Notes under the pieces: generated by a model | What the model was told of the DNA's origin: nothing | Seen by the model: the letters and a program-made list of their open reading frames with translations, nothing else | Database searches by the model: none | Shown: positions 1 through 11,808 of the stretch, piece after piece | Layout of the letters: every line of letters begins with the position of its first letter | How positions within the stretch are numbered: position 1 is the first letter of the stretch | Translations under genes and position numbers: made by a program | DNA from: Acanthococcus lagerstroemiae | Lineage: Eukaryota; Arthropoda; Insecta; Hemiptera; Eriococcidae | Length of the DNA: 64,000 nt | Assembly (NCBI GenBank): GCA_031841125.1 | Contig: CM063114.1 | Location: forward strand, 31,441,266-31,505,265 | Direction of reading: 5' to 3'

Positions 1-1060
1 CTTGTCGATCTCAGTTTCAGAGATACAGCCAATTTTAGGTAAAAAGTTGAAAAAAATAAAAAATGGGATGTTTGGCGTTTTGTATAGTGTCAAGCATGGT
101 CTATCAGCTGGCGTAGAGATTTTTTCGGTTCCGTGGTTTTTTCAAGAGATATTGCGAAAAACGGCAGAGAAGAGAAAGGGCCCACTTGTCGATACTCGTT
201 TTTTCAAGGTTTTTCCCCTCTCTTTGACCGAAATACGATAGATGGCGTAACTTGATATTTAAAATACTGCGACGTTCATAATAATATCAAAATAATTTCC
301 AACTTTTCATTTGAAGTGCAAAATTTACATAAAACATCATTTTTTCTAAAAAAAATCACTACTCAAACTTTAAACGCGTTTTTCTCAAACTTTGACGTTT
401 CAAACTTTATTTTCAAAAAATTCTCAAAATTCGATTTTTTCACTTAGAGACCACGGGTTTGCGGCATTGTGACCGTAATTTTTCCTAGCATTGCCCCCCA
501 CCCATAATTCCATATCGACAAGGTGGGCCCTTTCGATGCGGGCGTACACGTATTTGAGTCAATACCATCCAAAATTCAATTTTCGCTGTAAAAATGAGGC
601 AACGGAACAGTTGTGACAAGAAAGTGGTTTTCCATCTGAACATTCAAAGTTATTTAGTTGGAAACTGTGTTCGAAAAAGTTTCCTTATCAGTTGTAACAT
701 TCTCCGTGAATAAATTGGGAAGAATTAAAGAATAATTTTCCCAAAAAAAATTCAAGATTTTATGAAATTATTCTTTTTATTTGTTAACATGGTGACTTCG
801 TGATGTTTCGTTAGTAAACGCCCCCCCCCCCCTTCTGTCTAATTTCTAATTACCTACTAGTGTTCTTCCATAACATGCTTAGTTTGGTAGAAGAAAGTGT
901 TATCAAACTTTGAATTAATTTTCGTTTAGTGACGCAAGAAAATCCTTTTTCTCTTGATATGTCAGTAATTCGAGTATCTTCAAAGACCCAGAGTGAAAAA
1001 ACGTTCCCTTCCCCGAAAGGTGGTCTGAAAGGTGTGTCACCGACTTTGGAATTTTAATAT
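1..1060. other. AT-rich intergenic DNA, no gene seen
   Basis: No open frame here resembles a protein I know. The stretch holds a C-run near 820-832 and an inverted pair (174-194 with 513-534, about 21 bp, containing GGGCCCAC and TTGTCGATA) that could mark a small transposon of about 360 bp; no target duplication is visible. Bases 1-60 resemble 35148-35210, so this is at least partly dispersed repeat. Confidence 0.5.
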
Positions 1061-2160
1061 CATGAAAAGTATAGCAATTGCTGTATTTTCAGTCACTAAA
1101 TTAGAAAATACAACCAATTTCTGATCTGACCCTGATTCGGACTTCCAATTTGACTTTTAATCTTTCTGGGACTAGTTTAAATTTGCCGAGAAAATTGAAC
1201 AGAGTATCAGAATATAAAAGTTCTTTGAGTCGCTAAATTTCAAAATTTTATGAAGTTTTCGATTCACCTTGATATTGAAATTTTTATAAAATTTTCAAAG
1301 TCATTAAAGTAATGTCCGACACCCAGTTCCATGTTACTGACACATGTATGGAGCATACGAGTGACTGCGGAGTTTAAAATGAGTATACAGGGTGTCTCTT
1401 TTGCAATGGCCTCCCTTCCACTTGGTAAGTAGGCAACATACCCCGCAATATGTAGATATGTCTGCATACTCTTACTTTTGAAGGGACTGAGTTATGGTCA
1501 AATTTTGAAAAGTTTCCTTTCAAAGTCAGTAATTCCATAGTAGTTCAATCTTCGAAATTGATCGATTTTGCCCATTCAGTGGAATCGAATTTGGATTTTA
1601 GGTCCCAAATCGAGGTCTGATCCAATAATTTAATTTAATTTTCAAAATGAGTTATACAAGAATCTCTTATCCAACTTTGTTCGATTTTCCAAGTTAAATC
1701 AATTTTACAAATTTAAAGAAGTCAAATTTGAATTTTGACACCGAAATTGAGGTCGGATTAAGAAAATCAAATCAGAGACTTCAAAAACAACCATTCCGAA
1801 ATGTTGTTCTTGTTTTTCTTAGCAAAGTCAAATGGGTTCCGTTGAAGAACTCAGTTTGGATTTTATGGTTCAAATCGGAGCATGATTAAAAATTCGATGG
1901 AATTCTCGAATTCAGGGACCTAAGAAATCCCAATTCCACTAATTCGTTCAATTTTCTTAGAAAAGTCAAATTGGCTCGTTTGAAGGGCCCAAATTTAGAT
2001 TTCGGTGCCAAAATCTGGATCAGATCAAAAACTTAATAACATTTTCTAGCATAGCGATTAAAAAAAACCTATTCTGATACATTCTTATATTTTCTCGGCT
2101 AATTCAAGCTGGTTCATCCAAGGGGAAAAAGTCGAATCGATATCGTTTCTAATATATTTC
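1060..2160. repeat. Degenerate tandem repeat, unit roughly 130-140 bp
   Basis: Phrases such as AAATTGAACAAAGTATC, TTTGATTTTGGCCC and GATCTGATC recur in diverged form at roughly 130-140 bp spacing. Similar text recurs at 38950-39590. Copies are too diverged to give an exact period by eye. No coding potential is seen. Confidence 0.45.
1386..1515 (+). repeat. Dispersed repeat beginning ATACAGGGTGTCTC
   Basis: About 130 bp starting with ATACAGGGTGTCTC and running through CCTCCCTTCCACTTGG and GACTGAGTTATGGTCAAA. Clear relatives lie on the minus strand at 17745-17882 and, more diverged, at 58445-58543. The short 67-codon frame over it on the minus strand is not a gene. Confidence 0.65.
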
Positions 2161-2337
2161 CATTTAAAATTTCAAAATTGGTGGCATATCCCCGTCCTCC
2201 TTTGGGGGAGGAGAAAATTTTTTCATTTTGGAATAAACTATACTTTATAGTCCTTTGAAGACAACCGTTTATCCCATCGTAATCCGAATTTAAAATAAAA
2301 AAAAGAAGGCATATACTTTATGAAATACCCTATGCAC

Positions 2338-3060
2338 GGAAGTCACGCAGGGGAACTACATAGGGAAATGATATAGGTTATAGAGAAATTATATTGGAAC
2401 ATCAAAAAGGGAAATTACGTAGGAAAAGTATCAAGGAAAAAGTCATCAACATACAGGGAAATTGTGCAGGGAAGACATACGGGACAATCATGCAGGAAAA
2501 TCAAATAGGGAAACCATTTAGGAAAATCAGATGCGAGAAGCATATAGGGGAATTATATAAGATTATTAGATAAGGAAATCATGTGGAGAAATCATACTAT
2601 AGGAAAATCTTATAGCAAAGTGATTTGGAAGAATCACACGTAATACATACATAGGTAAATATTGAAATTATGCAGGGAAATCATAGAAGCATAGAAAAGA
2701 ATATCATGTAGAAAAATGATGAGGAAAAATCATATTTATATAGAGATTATGTGGGAAATCATACAGGAAAATAAAGTGGGAAATCATCAATCATAACGTA
2801 AGTAAGTTACAAGAAGATTAGGGATGGGTATCATCTGGGAAAATCACAGGAAAATTATCTGTGAAAATCATAAGAGAAAATGATGCGGGAAACTCTGAAT
2901 CATGTAGGGAAATTATATTGGAAGACCAAAAGTTATATTGGAAAATTATATGGGAACATCATCAATTGTAAAAGAAAATTATACTGGGTAATTTAATAAA
3001 AAGATCTCAAAAAAAAAATCATACGCACATAGGAAAATCATGAAAGAAAAGTTGTAGGAG
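2338..3060. repeat. Degenerate minisatellite, GGGAAATCATA-type unit
   Basis: About 700 bp made of variants of a unit near 20-24 bp, with the words GGGAAATCAT, AGGAAAATCAT and GGGAAATTAT repeated dozens of times. Strong purine bias on the plus strand. No open frame. Confidence 0.75.
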
Positions 3061-5380
3061 GCAAAACCTTTCGGTTGGTCCAGCATCACTCCGAATCATA
3101 AAAATTCTCGAATATTTCAACTTTAACTCTGATCGCTAAGGAGCAATCAAAGTCTCGAGGGTATATATTCCTCAACCATTAATTACTACTCCTACAGCTA
3201 TGCCTATATAGGAAATCATGCAGAAAAGAAATAATATTTTTTGAGAAATCACACTCTTAAGAGCTCACATACCCAATTTCCAGTATGGTTTTGTGATGAA
3301 GTCCTCGATGTTTCACCCATCAGCCATACTTTGTATGTACCAGCTAGTCAAAGAAATGGGAAGCCAGTCGGACATTCCTAGTCCAGCTTCTATCAATTTC
3401 GGTCGTACCATGTTCGGATAAATTCCAAGAAAAATTAGTAAATCCCTGGGTTTTTGTTGGAAATAGCTTCGTGCGAGACCTGTGTAAAGTCGTGAACTCG
3501 ACCCACTCGACTCATAGTAATTTGGCTAGCTCAACTACAGCTGCCACTTTTAAAGAAGGAAACTGCTTATTATTCGGTGTAATAAAATTATCTTACATAT
3601 TCGTCAGGGTACCATTAAAATTATTTTCCTTTACTCTTTCAACTTCGGTAATATTAGTGTCTCAGTTACTCGTATTCTTAAGGTCAACAGAATAACATGT
3701 ACACGGACGGATACGTGCCTTTTTATGATTCCACAACATTCTTTCATGGTATCTATCTCACTATTTTCCTGTCTCCATGTACAAAATCAACTCTATACTG
3801 CAATGTTCTTCCTGCCAACGAGTAATTCAATTTAGGATGTGTTTCGATCGTATTAGGTAAGTTCAAATGAAACGTACGCGCAAAATAAGAATGACACATT
3901 ACTATATGAACACAATTACCCGCTCAACATTTCAGTTCAAAGTCAAGCAGACCGCGGCGAATTTTGAGGGCCCAGGGGTCGTGGCTGCGTTCTAGATCCA
4001 TCTCTGTTTGCAGATTCCTCGCCCATGAGTTACAATGATACAAAGCGTGCTTACCACTTTAGAAATACTTTTTTATCTCGACTCTGGATTTCATTGCCCT
4101 TCAGGCATACATATACGTTTTGCTAACATGTGCTACACCGTCACGCCAAATAGTCTACCGACCGAATTAATTTAACCTAGCATAACTAACTAGCATGCTC
4201 GAACGCGAGTTAATATTCCGTACGGCACTTAACCCGTCCCTTTCATTTTTTGTTAGCCGAGATCCGCAGCACGTGTATCACGTGCAAAGTTTTCAGATGG
4301 TTACAAAAGGAAAAACAATTATTAATTTTAGATGGCTATAAATCATATTAGATTCTATATAGTTAGTAGTCTCACGATACTAACCGCATTTTTACACCTA
4401 TTCAAGATCACGGTGCCAGCAGTAGCGCTATTATAGACATAGTAAACGATGGCCTAATAAAATTGATGACTGACATACTTCAGTCACGAATTTGAAGAGA
4501 TAATTTATCGGACAGAATTTTCTGGCTACAGATACAATAGCCAATAGCGGCAAATTGCTCGTCGGTGGCATTTTTCACATTTTAACAGTCTGGGACACCT
4601 TCAGGAAGACGCGCTCGCAGGATGAGTAGTTCGCCCCTGTGAACCCGTTCACCTCGTTACTGGACTGCTTAAATACTCCGTATCCAGGTTTTAAAGTCTG
4701 AAATTTCCAACTTCAGGAACTGGAAACGGACTGAAATGCATTTCTGGGACTGCAAAATTTAAAACTTTTCCAATCGTTCCAACCAAGGTGAGGCGTGCCC
4801 CTCATCCGCAGTAAATCCTGGGAACCCATGTGAAATAATCCGTTTCAGAGTTTCGACCATGACTCATTTTCATAATTTCCGAATTATATGACAGTTATGC
4901 TTAAAATTAGTTTCATCTGGTAGCAGAGCGTAGTTTGGAGACAGACGAATGGAGCAATGCCTCAACAGCTACCATCGCTTTTACTGACTGCGTAACGTTT
5001 CCTATATGCATCACACCCGGAAGCCACAATCGTATTAATGAACCTATGCTCTGCTACCAGGTAAAATGATCTTTTGGTGGTTAAGTACGTGTCACTATGT
5101 AGCGGGTGTGATACATGGATCATTCACCTGTCGGAGAATATCATCTGCGATAGACGAAATTTCCCCACTTTTTCCACGTTGCAGAATATATTAAGTAACG
5201 ATTATAACGATGATAAACAATAAAATATACACAAATATCATCTCCTCCCTTATCATCACACGGAACTCTCTCTGATTTTCCTTACATCATACACTTCCAG
5301 AAAATCATCCGATATGACTTCAAATTAGAGAAACACGTCTCCCTCCGCAGTCAGGCCTGATTTTGAGTTTTCAGGGCATT
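3060..5380. other. Intergenic DNA, no gene recognised
   Basis: No protein, RNA gene or retroelement was recognised. The only clear structure is a 17-bp inverted pair, CTGGTAGCAGAGCGTAG at 4917-4933 and its near-complement at 5044-5060 (one mismatch), bracketing 110 bp. That looks like a very small foldback element, but the flanks show no convincing target duplication. Confidence 0.5.
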
Positions 5381-5492
5381 TCTACCTTTGCTCGAGACTC
5401 ATCTCGATTCTTTAAGACTTCTATCAGACTCATTAAGATACTTTTGCATCTGTTTCAGATCTGTCTGTGACTTTTCCAGACTAGCTTAAAAC

Positions 5493-5650
5493 CAGAAGCG
5501 CAAATAGGGCTCAGAACTGGGGGACGGGGCTTAAGCCCCCTTATTATGAAGCAACACCACTCCCTGCATCATTTTCTTTGGTAATCTTTCGGAGTTTGGG
5601 GGGGGGTAAGCCCCCCCAAGCCCCCAAGCCCCCACCTATTTGCGCCTTTG
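5493..5650. mobile_element. hAT-type MITE, 158 bp, perfect 8-bp target duplication
   Basis: The ends are imperfect inverted repeats: CAGAAGCGCAAATAGG at the left, and the complement of CAAAGGCGCAAATAGG at the right. The flanks CTTAAAAC (5485-5492) and CTTAAAAC (5651-5658) are identical. Eight-base duplications and CA-starting ends are the hAT signature. The interior is G/C-run rich (GGGGGCTTAAGCCCCC-like) and cannot code. It must have been mobilised by a transposase from elsewhere. Confidence 0.85.
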
Positions 5651-5745
5651 CTTAAAACTATCTTTGAAGAGTTTTAGGAATAGTTTGAGATTACTCCAAG
5701 CTCTACGAATACTTGTGCGATACTCTTTGAGACTTGTCTTGAAAC

Positions 5746-6310
5746 CAGAGCTGCTTAACTAATCGGAAGGGCTAAAAACTTAGTTAAGAGCTAACGTTTC
5801 CAAACAATTGGCTTTGGCTAATAGCTAACGGCTAACGGCTAACGTGGTCTCATTGGCTAGCTAAAGGCTAAAAACGTCAATATGAGTATCATGTGAAGAC
5901 TGAAGTACCGAGGAGTGAAGTCTGTGAACTGTAAGTCTGTAACCGTGACTGCCGTGAGGACTGAGGCCACTGTGGATTACAACGTACAACCTTACTACGT
6001 TACAACTCGACAAGAGAAAGGATCCTGTCGTTACTCTGGCAAGAGAACACTTCCTGATCATTTTTCATCATATATGATTGGCATTGACATTGTGTTCGAC
6101 AAAAAGCTCTCTTGTTGAGGTGACAATTGGCCCTTTTTCCTTGTTTTCTATGATTTCAAAAAAAAAGTTAGCTGTTAGCAAATCAAATTTTAATGGCTAA
6201 CGGCTTAGCTAATTGCTAAAATGATTTCATTAGCTAGCTATGGCTAGCTAATTTTGGGCCAAAATCAATCGGCTAACGGCTACGAGCTTTGGCTTAGCTA
6301 AGCAGCCCTA
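5746..6310. mobile_element. hAT-type nonautonomous element with GGCTAACG subterminal repeats
   Basis: 565 bp. Left end CAGAGCTGCTTAACTAA; the right end is the complement of TAGGGCTGCTTAGCTAAG. Flanks CTTGAAAC at 5738-5745 and 6311-6318 are a perfect 8-bp duplication. Inside each end lie many copies of GGCTAACG, GGCTAGCTA and their complements. These short arrays are a usual feature of hAT elements, where transposase binds subterminal words. The central 67-codon frame is not similar to a transposase. Confidence 0.87.
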
Positions 6311-7129
6311 CTTGAAACTAAAACATATTGGAAGGTCTTTAACAAAACAGAAAAAACCTTTAAAAATCCCAAATATGTTTAACACGATTAGATGAGTCTT
6401 GAAGAATCGTGAACAATTCTGAGAACGCCTCAAAATGTCAGTCAAGCATAAATATAGAATAGTCATCAAAAGTTTCAATCAAGCTTGGATTAGTTTTAAG
6501 CCACTTTAGAAGAATCTTACAAAGCCAGCCTGCTGAATATGCCTGGAAAAGACGTGGAGAAATCTCGAAGAGTCATAGAATAATTTAGGAGTTTTAAAAA
6601 AGTCTTAAAGTCTTGCATAACTTTTCAAACATCTTTTACGCGCACCTGGACAGTCTCATAGAATACCAATACATCTGTAAAACTCGTAAATAGACTCAGG
6701 TACTGCAAGTCCGGAATAGCCTTACAAGTAGTCTAAAACATATGTCTGGAAGAGACTCAAAAGAAGTCTTGAAAAGAACAAGTTTAGAATAGATTTAGTA
6801 AGTCTCGGAAAATCCTATACCCGTTTGGATGAGTCTCCAAAAGTCTGAAATTAGTCTAAAAGAATCTTAAACAGGTAACAGTGGAACAGTTCAGGAAAAT
6901 ATTTCTCAGGTAGTTTCAAAAAAAGTATTGAAAACCTTGAGGAATTTCAAAAAAATCCTGAAGGTCCTAAACAAAGTTCAAATTAGTTCTGGAATGGTTT
7001 TGATCTAGCCCAAAGAATATTAACTAGTCTTAATCATATTTTGAAAAAATTTAAAGGATCTAAAACTTGCCTCAGCTTTCAAATCTTAAATAAGCCTAAA
7101 GCAGTTTTGAAAATTTAACCATACCTGGA

Positions 7130-8900
7130 AAAGTCCCCAACATTGAACTCCTTCGATAAAACTTCAGTATTCATATTTTTCAATACAATTTTGCCCACGT
7201 TATTTTTCAAATTGCACCATTCTATGTTTATGGAATTCATCAAAGTAAAACCAAATTTCTCCTTGTTCCACCCTAATATTCATTTAACAATGTTCAAAAA
7301 TTTTAGTACCATGAAAAGGAAGGGATGTTAAAGGTCTGTCCCCGCTGAGGTCTATCCTTTTACTTAGAAAAAAAGAAAAAGTCTTGTGGCCAATATTTGG
7401 CATAAGGTCTTGCTAACGTGAGGCCGATTCTGGAGGGGATGATGAGGAAGGGGCAGGTATCTATTGAACTGTTTACCAGACATTTTAATTATTATTTAAT
7501 CTCTTCGATCACCCACACTGATAGTATAGGTTAAGCTTCGAAAAGCCTTCCCAGGCCATACAGTAATGGCACGAAAATTTCCTGATCTTTTTTTAAACCG
7601 AAAGTCGAAGTAAAATTCAAAAATTCAAGACATTTTCTTTGCGTTGCTCAATCGATTTTGGAACATTCTGTATTTGTCGGCGCTATTGGATCCTTATATT
7701 TTAAAATCAAAGCCAAAGTTCTTTCTATTTTGCTTGAAGGTCTCAAGTTTTTTCAATTGTGAAACAAATTTTTACAATTAAAAAAACCAGAATTTCTTAC
7801 CGTCTCCACCAAAACAATGATGACACAGCTTCTGACTGCAGGGGCAAATTGGGATTTGAAAAGCTACCAGGAAACTGCTATTATGTTGCCCAGTTTTTCA
7901 TATTTACTATTCCTCAGCCATTTTTCCTTCTCTTGTCCTAAAACAAATAAATTCGTAAATAAATAAGTGAATGAAAAGTAAATAAATAAGGAGAAAAACT
8001 GAAAGGCTCACAGCACATTAAAATAGAGAACCATAAATGAATAAATATACAAATAAACTTTGAGGCCACTATATAAGGCTACATTTTGTGTGCCTAAAAA
8101 CACAAATTTACGAGTATTATATGTAAAGGGTGAGGTTTGAGGTAGGCAAAAATTACTATACCTGAGGAGGTACCGATATACGGAAACAGATCAGGGATAA
8201 TTTGTATTCTGTCTATTTGCACAAGTTACTGAGGCTGAGAAAAACCTCGAATATTCCACACGTTGTTCCGTAAGGCCTGTCTTCATGTATGGTCGTGTAA
8301 AAGGTTATTGTCGACCTCTCTTTACGAAGTTTCAGAGGTATTTACGAAAAATCGAAAGGAACCATTCTTATAGAAAATCAAGTCCCGAGTATATTTTATT
8401 TTATTTTTTATTTTTTAATACCGGCGATAAGAAGCGAATTATGAGCCGAAAACAAGATTCTTGGGACTTTCTTCCTCGTACCGGAAGGCTTGAGTCGGAC
8501 GAGCGAAGTCTTTTGTCTTTTTATCAGGACGAAGGGGGTATTATGATGGAAATCAGCTTTGTACGACTTGTACAATTTGATGCTTGTTTTGATCTATAAT
8601 GACTAGACCACTTGGTAAACATTAGAGTCGCTGAAGTGCAAGGCGTTTCAGATGTGCATCTGGAAAAGTTCCCCTCTATGTATGTTACCTTAAGTATGAG
8701 GGGGCTTAAAGAACTAAAGAGACACAGAAGGAAAACTCCGACAGATAAACACCGTTGAAAACCAGGGGAAACCACAAAGTCTTCTTCTCTGTTGATGCGT
8801 CGCCACCGCAACAATTATTATGGCAACTCACAAAATAATTAATAATTCCGGACGTAAGATGTCGCCAATTTGGATGTCCGGGCAGAGTCTGCCTCTTGAG
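7130..8900. other. Intergenic DNA, no gene recognised
   Basis: Short frames (for example 8285-8599, 104 codons) show no domain, signal peptide or neighbour that would support a gene. Nothing else was identified in this stretch. Confidence 0.5.
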
Positions 8901-8911
8901 AAATTATCAGA

Positions 8912-8957
8912 ATCAAGAACAGGGACATGGAATGTAAGGACACTGAATGAGTTCCCC
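8912..8957 (+). pseudogene. Fragment of a LINE endonuclease start
   Basis: A short stretch reads SESRTGTWNVRTLNEF. This is the usual opening of the apurinic-type endonuclease domain of non-LTR retrotransposons (the R-x-GTWNVRTL pattern). The similarity stops within about 16 residues and stop codons follow, so only a scrap remains. The 95-bp GC-rich dispersed repeat begins 100 bp downstream. The call rests on one short motif. Confidence 0.5.
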
Positions 8958-9054
8958 TTGGTGACAAGCCATTACTGAGGAATGGTGCTGAAAGAGTTTT
9001 CCTTCTCTATAAGGAGTATGCAACTTGCATGACACATCAGACTACTTATGTGCA

Positions 9055-9146
9055 GGGATGGTGTGGTGGGACGTATGGTGATGCACGCATGCCAAAGTGG
9101 CCCCTGAGACACCGCACCCCCGGCACCGGAAACTACTCTTTCGGCA
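9055..9146 (+). repeat. GC-rich dispersed repeat, copy A
   Basis: About 92 bp that stands out from the AT-rich surroundings: TGGTGGGACGTATGGTGATG, then GCATGCCAAAGTGGCCCC, ACACCGCACCCCCGGC and GGAAACTACTCTTTCG. Close copies occur at 20972-21075, 46376-46474 and (minus) 59361-59458, and a fragment at 22912-22927 (minus). Not similar to any tRNA, rRNA or protein I recognise; transposon class unknown. Confidence 0.75.
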
Positions 9147-9149
9147 GGG

Positions 9150-10600
9150 AGCTGTATCATGATGCCTTAAGCTTACATTTAAAAAAAATATATATATAAG
9201 TATATATACTACTCTAATATCTGAAAATTTTAATTATTAAGCTGTAAGCTATAAGCTGTATTCAGTCGTAGTTTCACTGTAAGCTTTTCAGTCTTAAGCT
9301 GAAAGCTATTTTTTCAAATTTCCCCCCAAATATCTACAAAAATTTTCCCGCCGGTTGTTGCGATTTTTTGGTAATTACGAGCATATAGGTATAGGACTCT
9401 ATGCCGAAAGTGATCGTTTTAAGCAGCACCTACTGTATAAGACATCCCGGGATATTGTTATTATTAATAGAGGGAATGGCCGAGGGAAAGAACTACAAAG
9501 GAAGGCAAAGATTGAGCTATGAAAAGCAGATAATAACTGTTCAAAGTGTAAATCTTTCTTAGAAATGAAAAGATTAGCACAGGAGAGAGACGCAACCTAC
9601 TAATCGAGAGACTAAGGAATACAGCTCATTTGGAAAAGTGACACATATTCACGCGCCACATTAGAGTGTTGGGTGAAATAGTGAACAGTTACTTGCAGAG
9701 TATTACAGCTCAAGGTTGTTTATACTGATCAAACTTTACTCGACACAAAACGTGATCGACACTGTTTATTTTTCCCCATTCAAATGCCATCTGTGTTGAC
9801 ACGTGACGCCGATTTCTGCTTCGCAACACCATATTTCTCGGATTCGAGCCTAAATTCTGATTCAGCCGGCTCTCCATCAGTCAGTGCCATTCATCGTCCA
9901 GCGACATCAGCGGTGGCATCAAACTCACCGCCGCGCAGAATCCCAATACCCCAGATTCCCAGGTCCAGGTCGGGTTTATTTTGCAACAGACCAATAATTT
10001 CAAAATCGTAATACTCTGTAATTAACAATAGACACATACCGAGCATTTCCAACCGGCCTACCATAAATTTGCATGAAGTATTTTATAACAAACGTTGCAA
10101 ATAATGTGTTCTGCGTGTGTTGCAGGCAACGAAGTATCGCTGCGAATAGTGAAAGCGTTCGATGATGGAAATACGTGAGAAAATGCTCGTCGGACTCCGT
10201 ATAAGCATTATAGTCGAACGAAAAAAAAATATACGGAAACTACGGAGGCATCTAAGCCCTAAAATAAAAATAGACGCTGGCCGATATAAGACGGTGAATA
10301 ATTACGTCAGTATAAACTATCAACATGACATAATGAGAAAAAACCAGCAGATTATGCGAAACCGAGAAAACAATTCCGATTTTTCAACGCTGTCTGAGGT
10401 GATCCACGTTTGAAATATAATGCGCGATAAGTCCTACGCGATCGCTTTTCAAATTCACGACCAAAGGTCGATGTTAGGAATTATAATCATCAGTCCAAAT
10501 AGAGCTGCGAGGAGACCCGAAGCTGATATGAAAGATAACACGTAGAGTGTTCTTGTCCAATGGGCAAAGATCAGCCGACTCGGTTTGCAATTAGTGATTG
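9150..10600. other. Upstream intergenic DNA, no gene recognised
   Basis: Contains a (TA)n run near 9186-9210, a patch with repeated AAGCTGTAAGCT words (9238-9310) that may be the edge of another hAT-like element, and a somewhat more GC-rich, CpG-containing patch at 9790-10000 with a 75-codon frame. None gives a recognisable protein. The CpG patch could be distal promoter DNA or a noncoding first exon of the downstream gene, but nothing shows it. Confidence 0.4.
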
Positions 10601-11197
10601 GAAATACGAGTATTCTACAAGCTATGTGTTTCGTGCTTCGGGTGTTCGCCAGAAATCAAAATCACTAAATACTTGCATCGCGTGTCGGGTTTTCTGTACA
10701 TATTTCGTAACCTAAGTATACACTCGACGATGTGACAAAAGTATGTTCGGAATGTTCGAAAAAACTTGAGAACTGTTCGCGCTTTTTCGTGTGTCGGTTT
10801 TTTCCGCAATCCGCGAACCACCTGTAGCCTTAAGCCCTTTCCTCGCCCCAGCGACGCAACTTGCTTTGCAAAACGTTGCCACCTTCTTAGCCACATTTAC
10901 ATACACAAATTCGTGCAGACTTTCTACGGTATTGTTCGTTGGAACAACTGGCAATTGAAAATTCGTCGAACAACTGTGCCAACACAGGCAGAAAATAGAA
11001 TCCGGTCTGAAACCGCGCCGGCTCACGCGTTCAGTCGTAGACATGGCGATATTCTGCAGACGAAATTCCGCAACGTGAGCTCGATCGTCGGCAACCGCGA
11101 TCGAAAATCAACTCGTTTTGGTAAATTCTGGTGGCAGCCCCGTCAAAATCTCGAGCCGACCGGGACCGGTTTCTTGCCAACGGCGCTAAGTTTAATT
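10600..11197 (+). promoter_or_regulatory. Proximal promoter / 5'UTR of the FAM20C-like gene
   Basis: CpG-richer than the background and immediately upstream of the start codon. A candidate arthropod initiator, TCAGT, lies at 11031-11035; an AGACG word follows at 11058-11062, about two bases off the usual downstream-element spacing. Starting there would give a 5'UTR of about 165 bases. No TATA box was seen at the right distance. The transcription start is inference. The reading frame stays open from 10766 to the start codon, but its translation is basic and lacks any secretory feature, so I treat it as untranslated. Confidence 0.35.
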
Positions 11198-11616
11198 ATG
11201 AAATTGCGAGAACGAATCGTAATCTGCTTTAGCGTAACTTTCGTGCTATTCACCTTGCTACTGGTGATCGATTTGCAGTTCGATTTCGGATACGGCGGAC
11301 ATCGGCTTCTGCTACCCCTCAGGCACGGTCGCGTCTACATCGGCGAGCCCGGGCCGGAAGGAGATAGATCGGTTTTCAAGACCTTCCAGAACCGATTCCA
11401 GCCCGACGCGGCCGGCGATGCGACGGCTGCCGAGGGCGGCGCACGGAAGGCGGCCGACGAGAGCGAGCACGATCCGTTTTCCGACTTGGCTCCGTTCGCC
11501 ACCGTTCCGGACGAAAAGAACGACGGATTTACCGCCAATCCGGTAGTGATCCTGGACCTCGAGAACAGAGAAGCGGAGCCGGTTTTGGCTGACGTGTTGA
11601 ATACGAGCTTCGAAAG
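11198..11616 (+). CDS. FAM20C: FAM20C-like secretory-pathway kinase, coding exon 1 (signal anchor and stalk)
   Basis: First coding exon, 139 codons plus two bases. FAM20C is the Golgi/secreted casein kinase that phosphorylates Ser in S-x-E motifs of secreted proteins. The peptide starts MKLRERIVICFSVTFVLFTL; residues 7-27 form a hydrophobic signal anchor after a short basic head, as in Golgi type II kinases. The rest (about residues 30-139) is a low-complexity luminal stalk rich in Ala, Glu, Asp and Pro. Start choice: the frame is open from 10766, but only the Met at 11198 places a signal anchor at the N-terminus. The donor is CGAAAG followed by GTAAGT at 11617, leaving phase 2. It joins in frame to exon 2 at 56661, giving SFERTLQGQF. 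Exon identity comes from that join and the anchor, because the stalk is poorly conserved. FAM20B was considered and fits less well downstream. Confidence 0.88.
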
Positions 11617-11619
11617 GTA

Positions 11620-11808
11620 AGTTGAAGGGATAATCTGTACATAGTCGGGATGTAAAATGCCAGACCTGTCGGGTGGCACGGAGCATTGCCTCCCTGAGCT
11701 GACAGCCTGTCTCCCTGAAATGCAGGGGCGGCGTTCTGCATAGTTGACGTATGTCCCTGTTGCACAAGGCTTCCAGCTAAAAAATGGCCCCGAGCAGGTG
11801 GTAGGCGT
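11620..11808. other. GC-rich start of intron 1, unassigned
   Basis: Just inside the intron, about 170 bp are clearly more GC-rich than the rest (for example CTGTCGGGTGGCACGG and AATGCAGGGGCGGCG). It lies between the splice donor and the 3' end of a minus-strand LINE. It is either part of the promoter-proximal CpG-rich block or an unrecognised repeat. No copy was seen elsewhere in the window. Confidence 0.4.

Larger units (their letters stand above)
5380..7130. repeat. Degenerate minisatellite with AGTCTTGAAAAG-type words
   Basis: Variants of AGTCTTGAAAAG, AGTCTCAAAAG and GAGACTC recur throughout, interrupted by two hAT-type insertions (5493-5650 and 5746-6310). Both insertions duplicated 8-bp pieces of this background. 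No coding potential. Confidence 0.55.
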
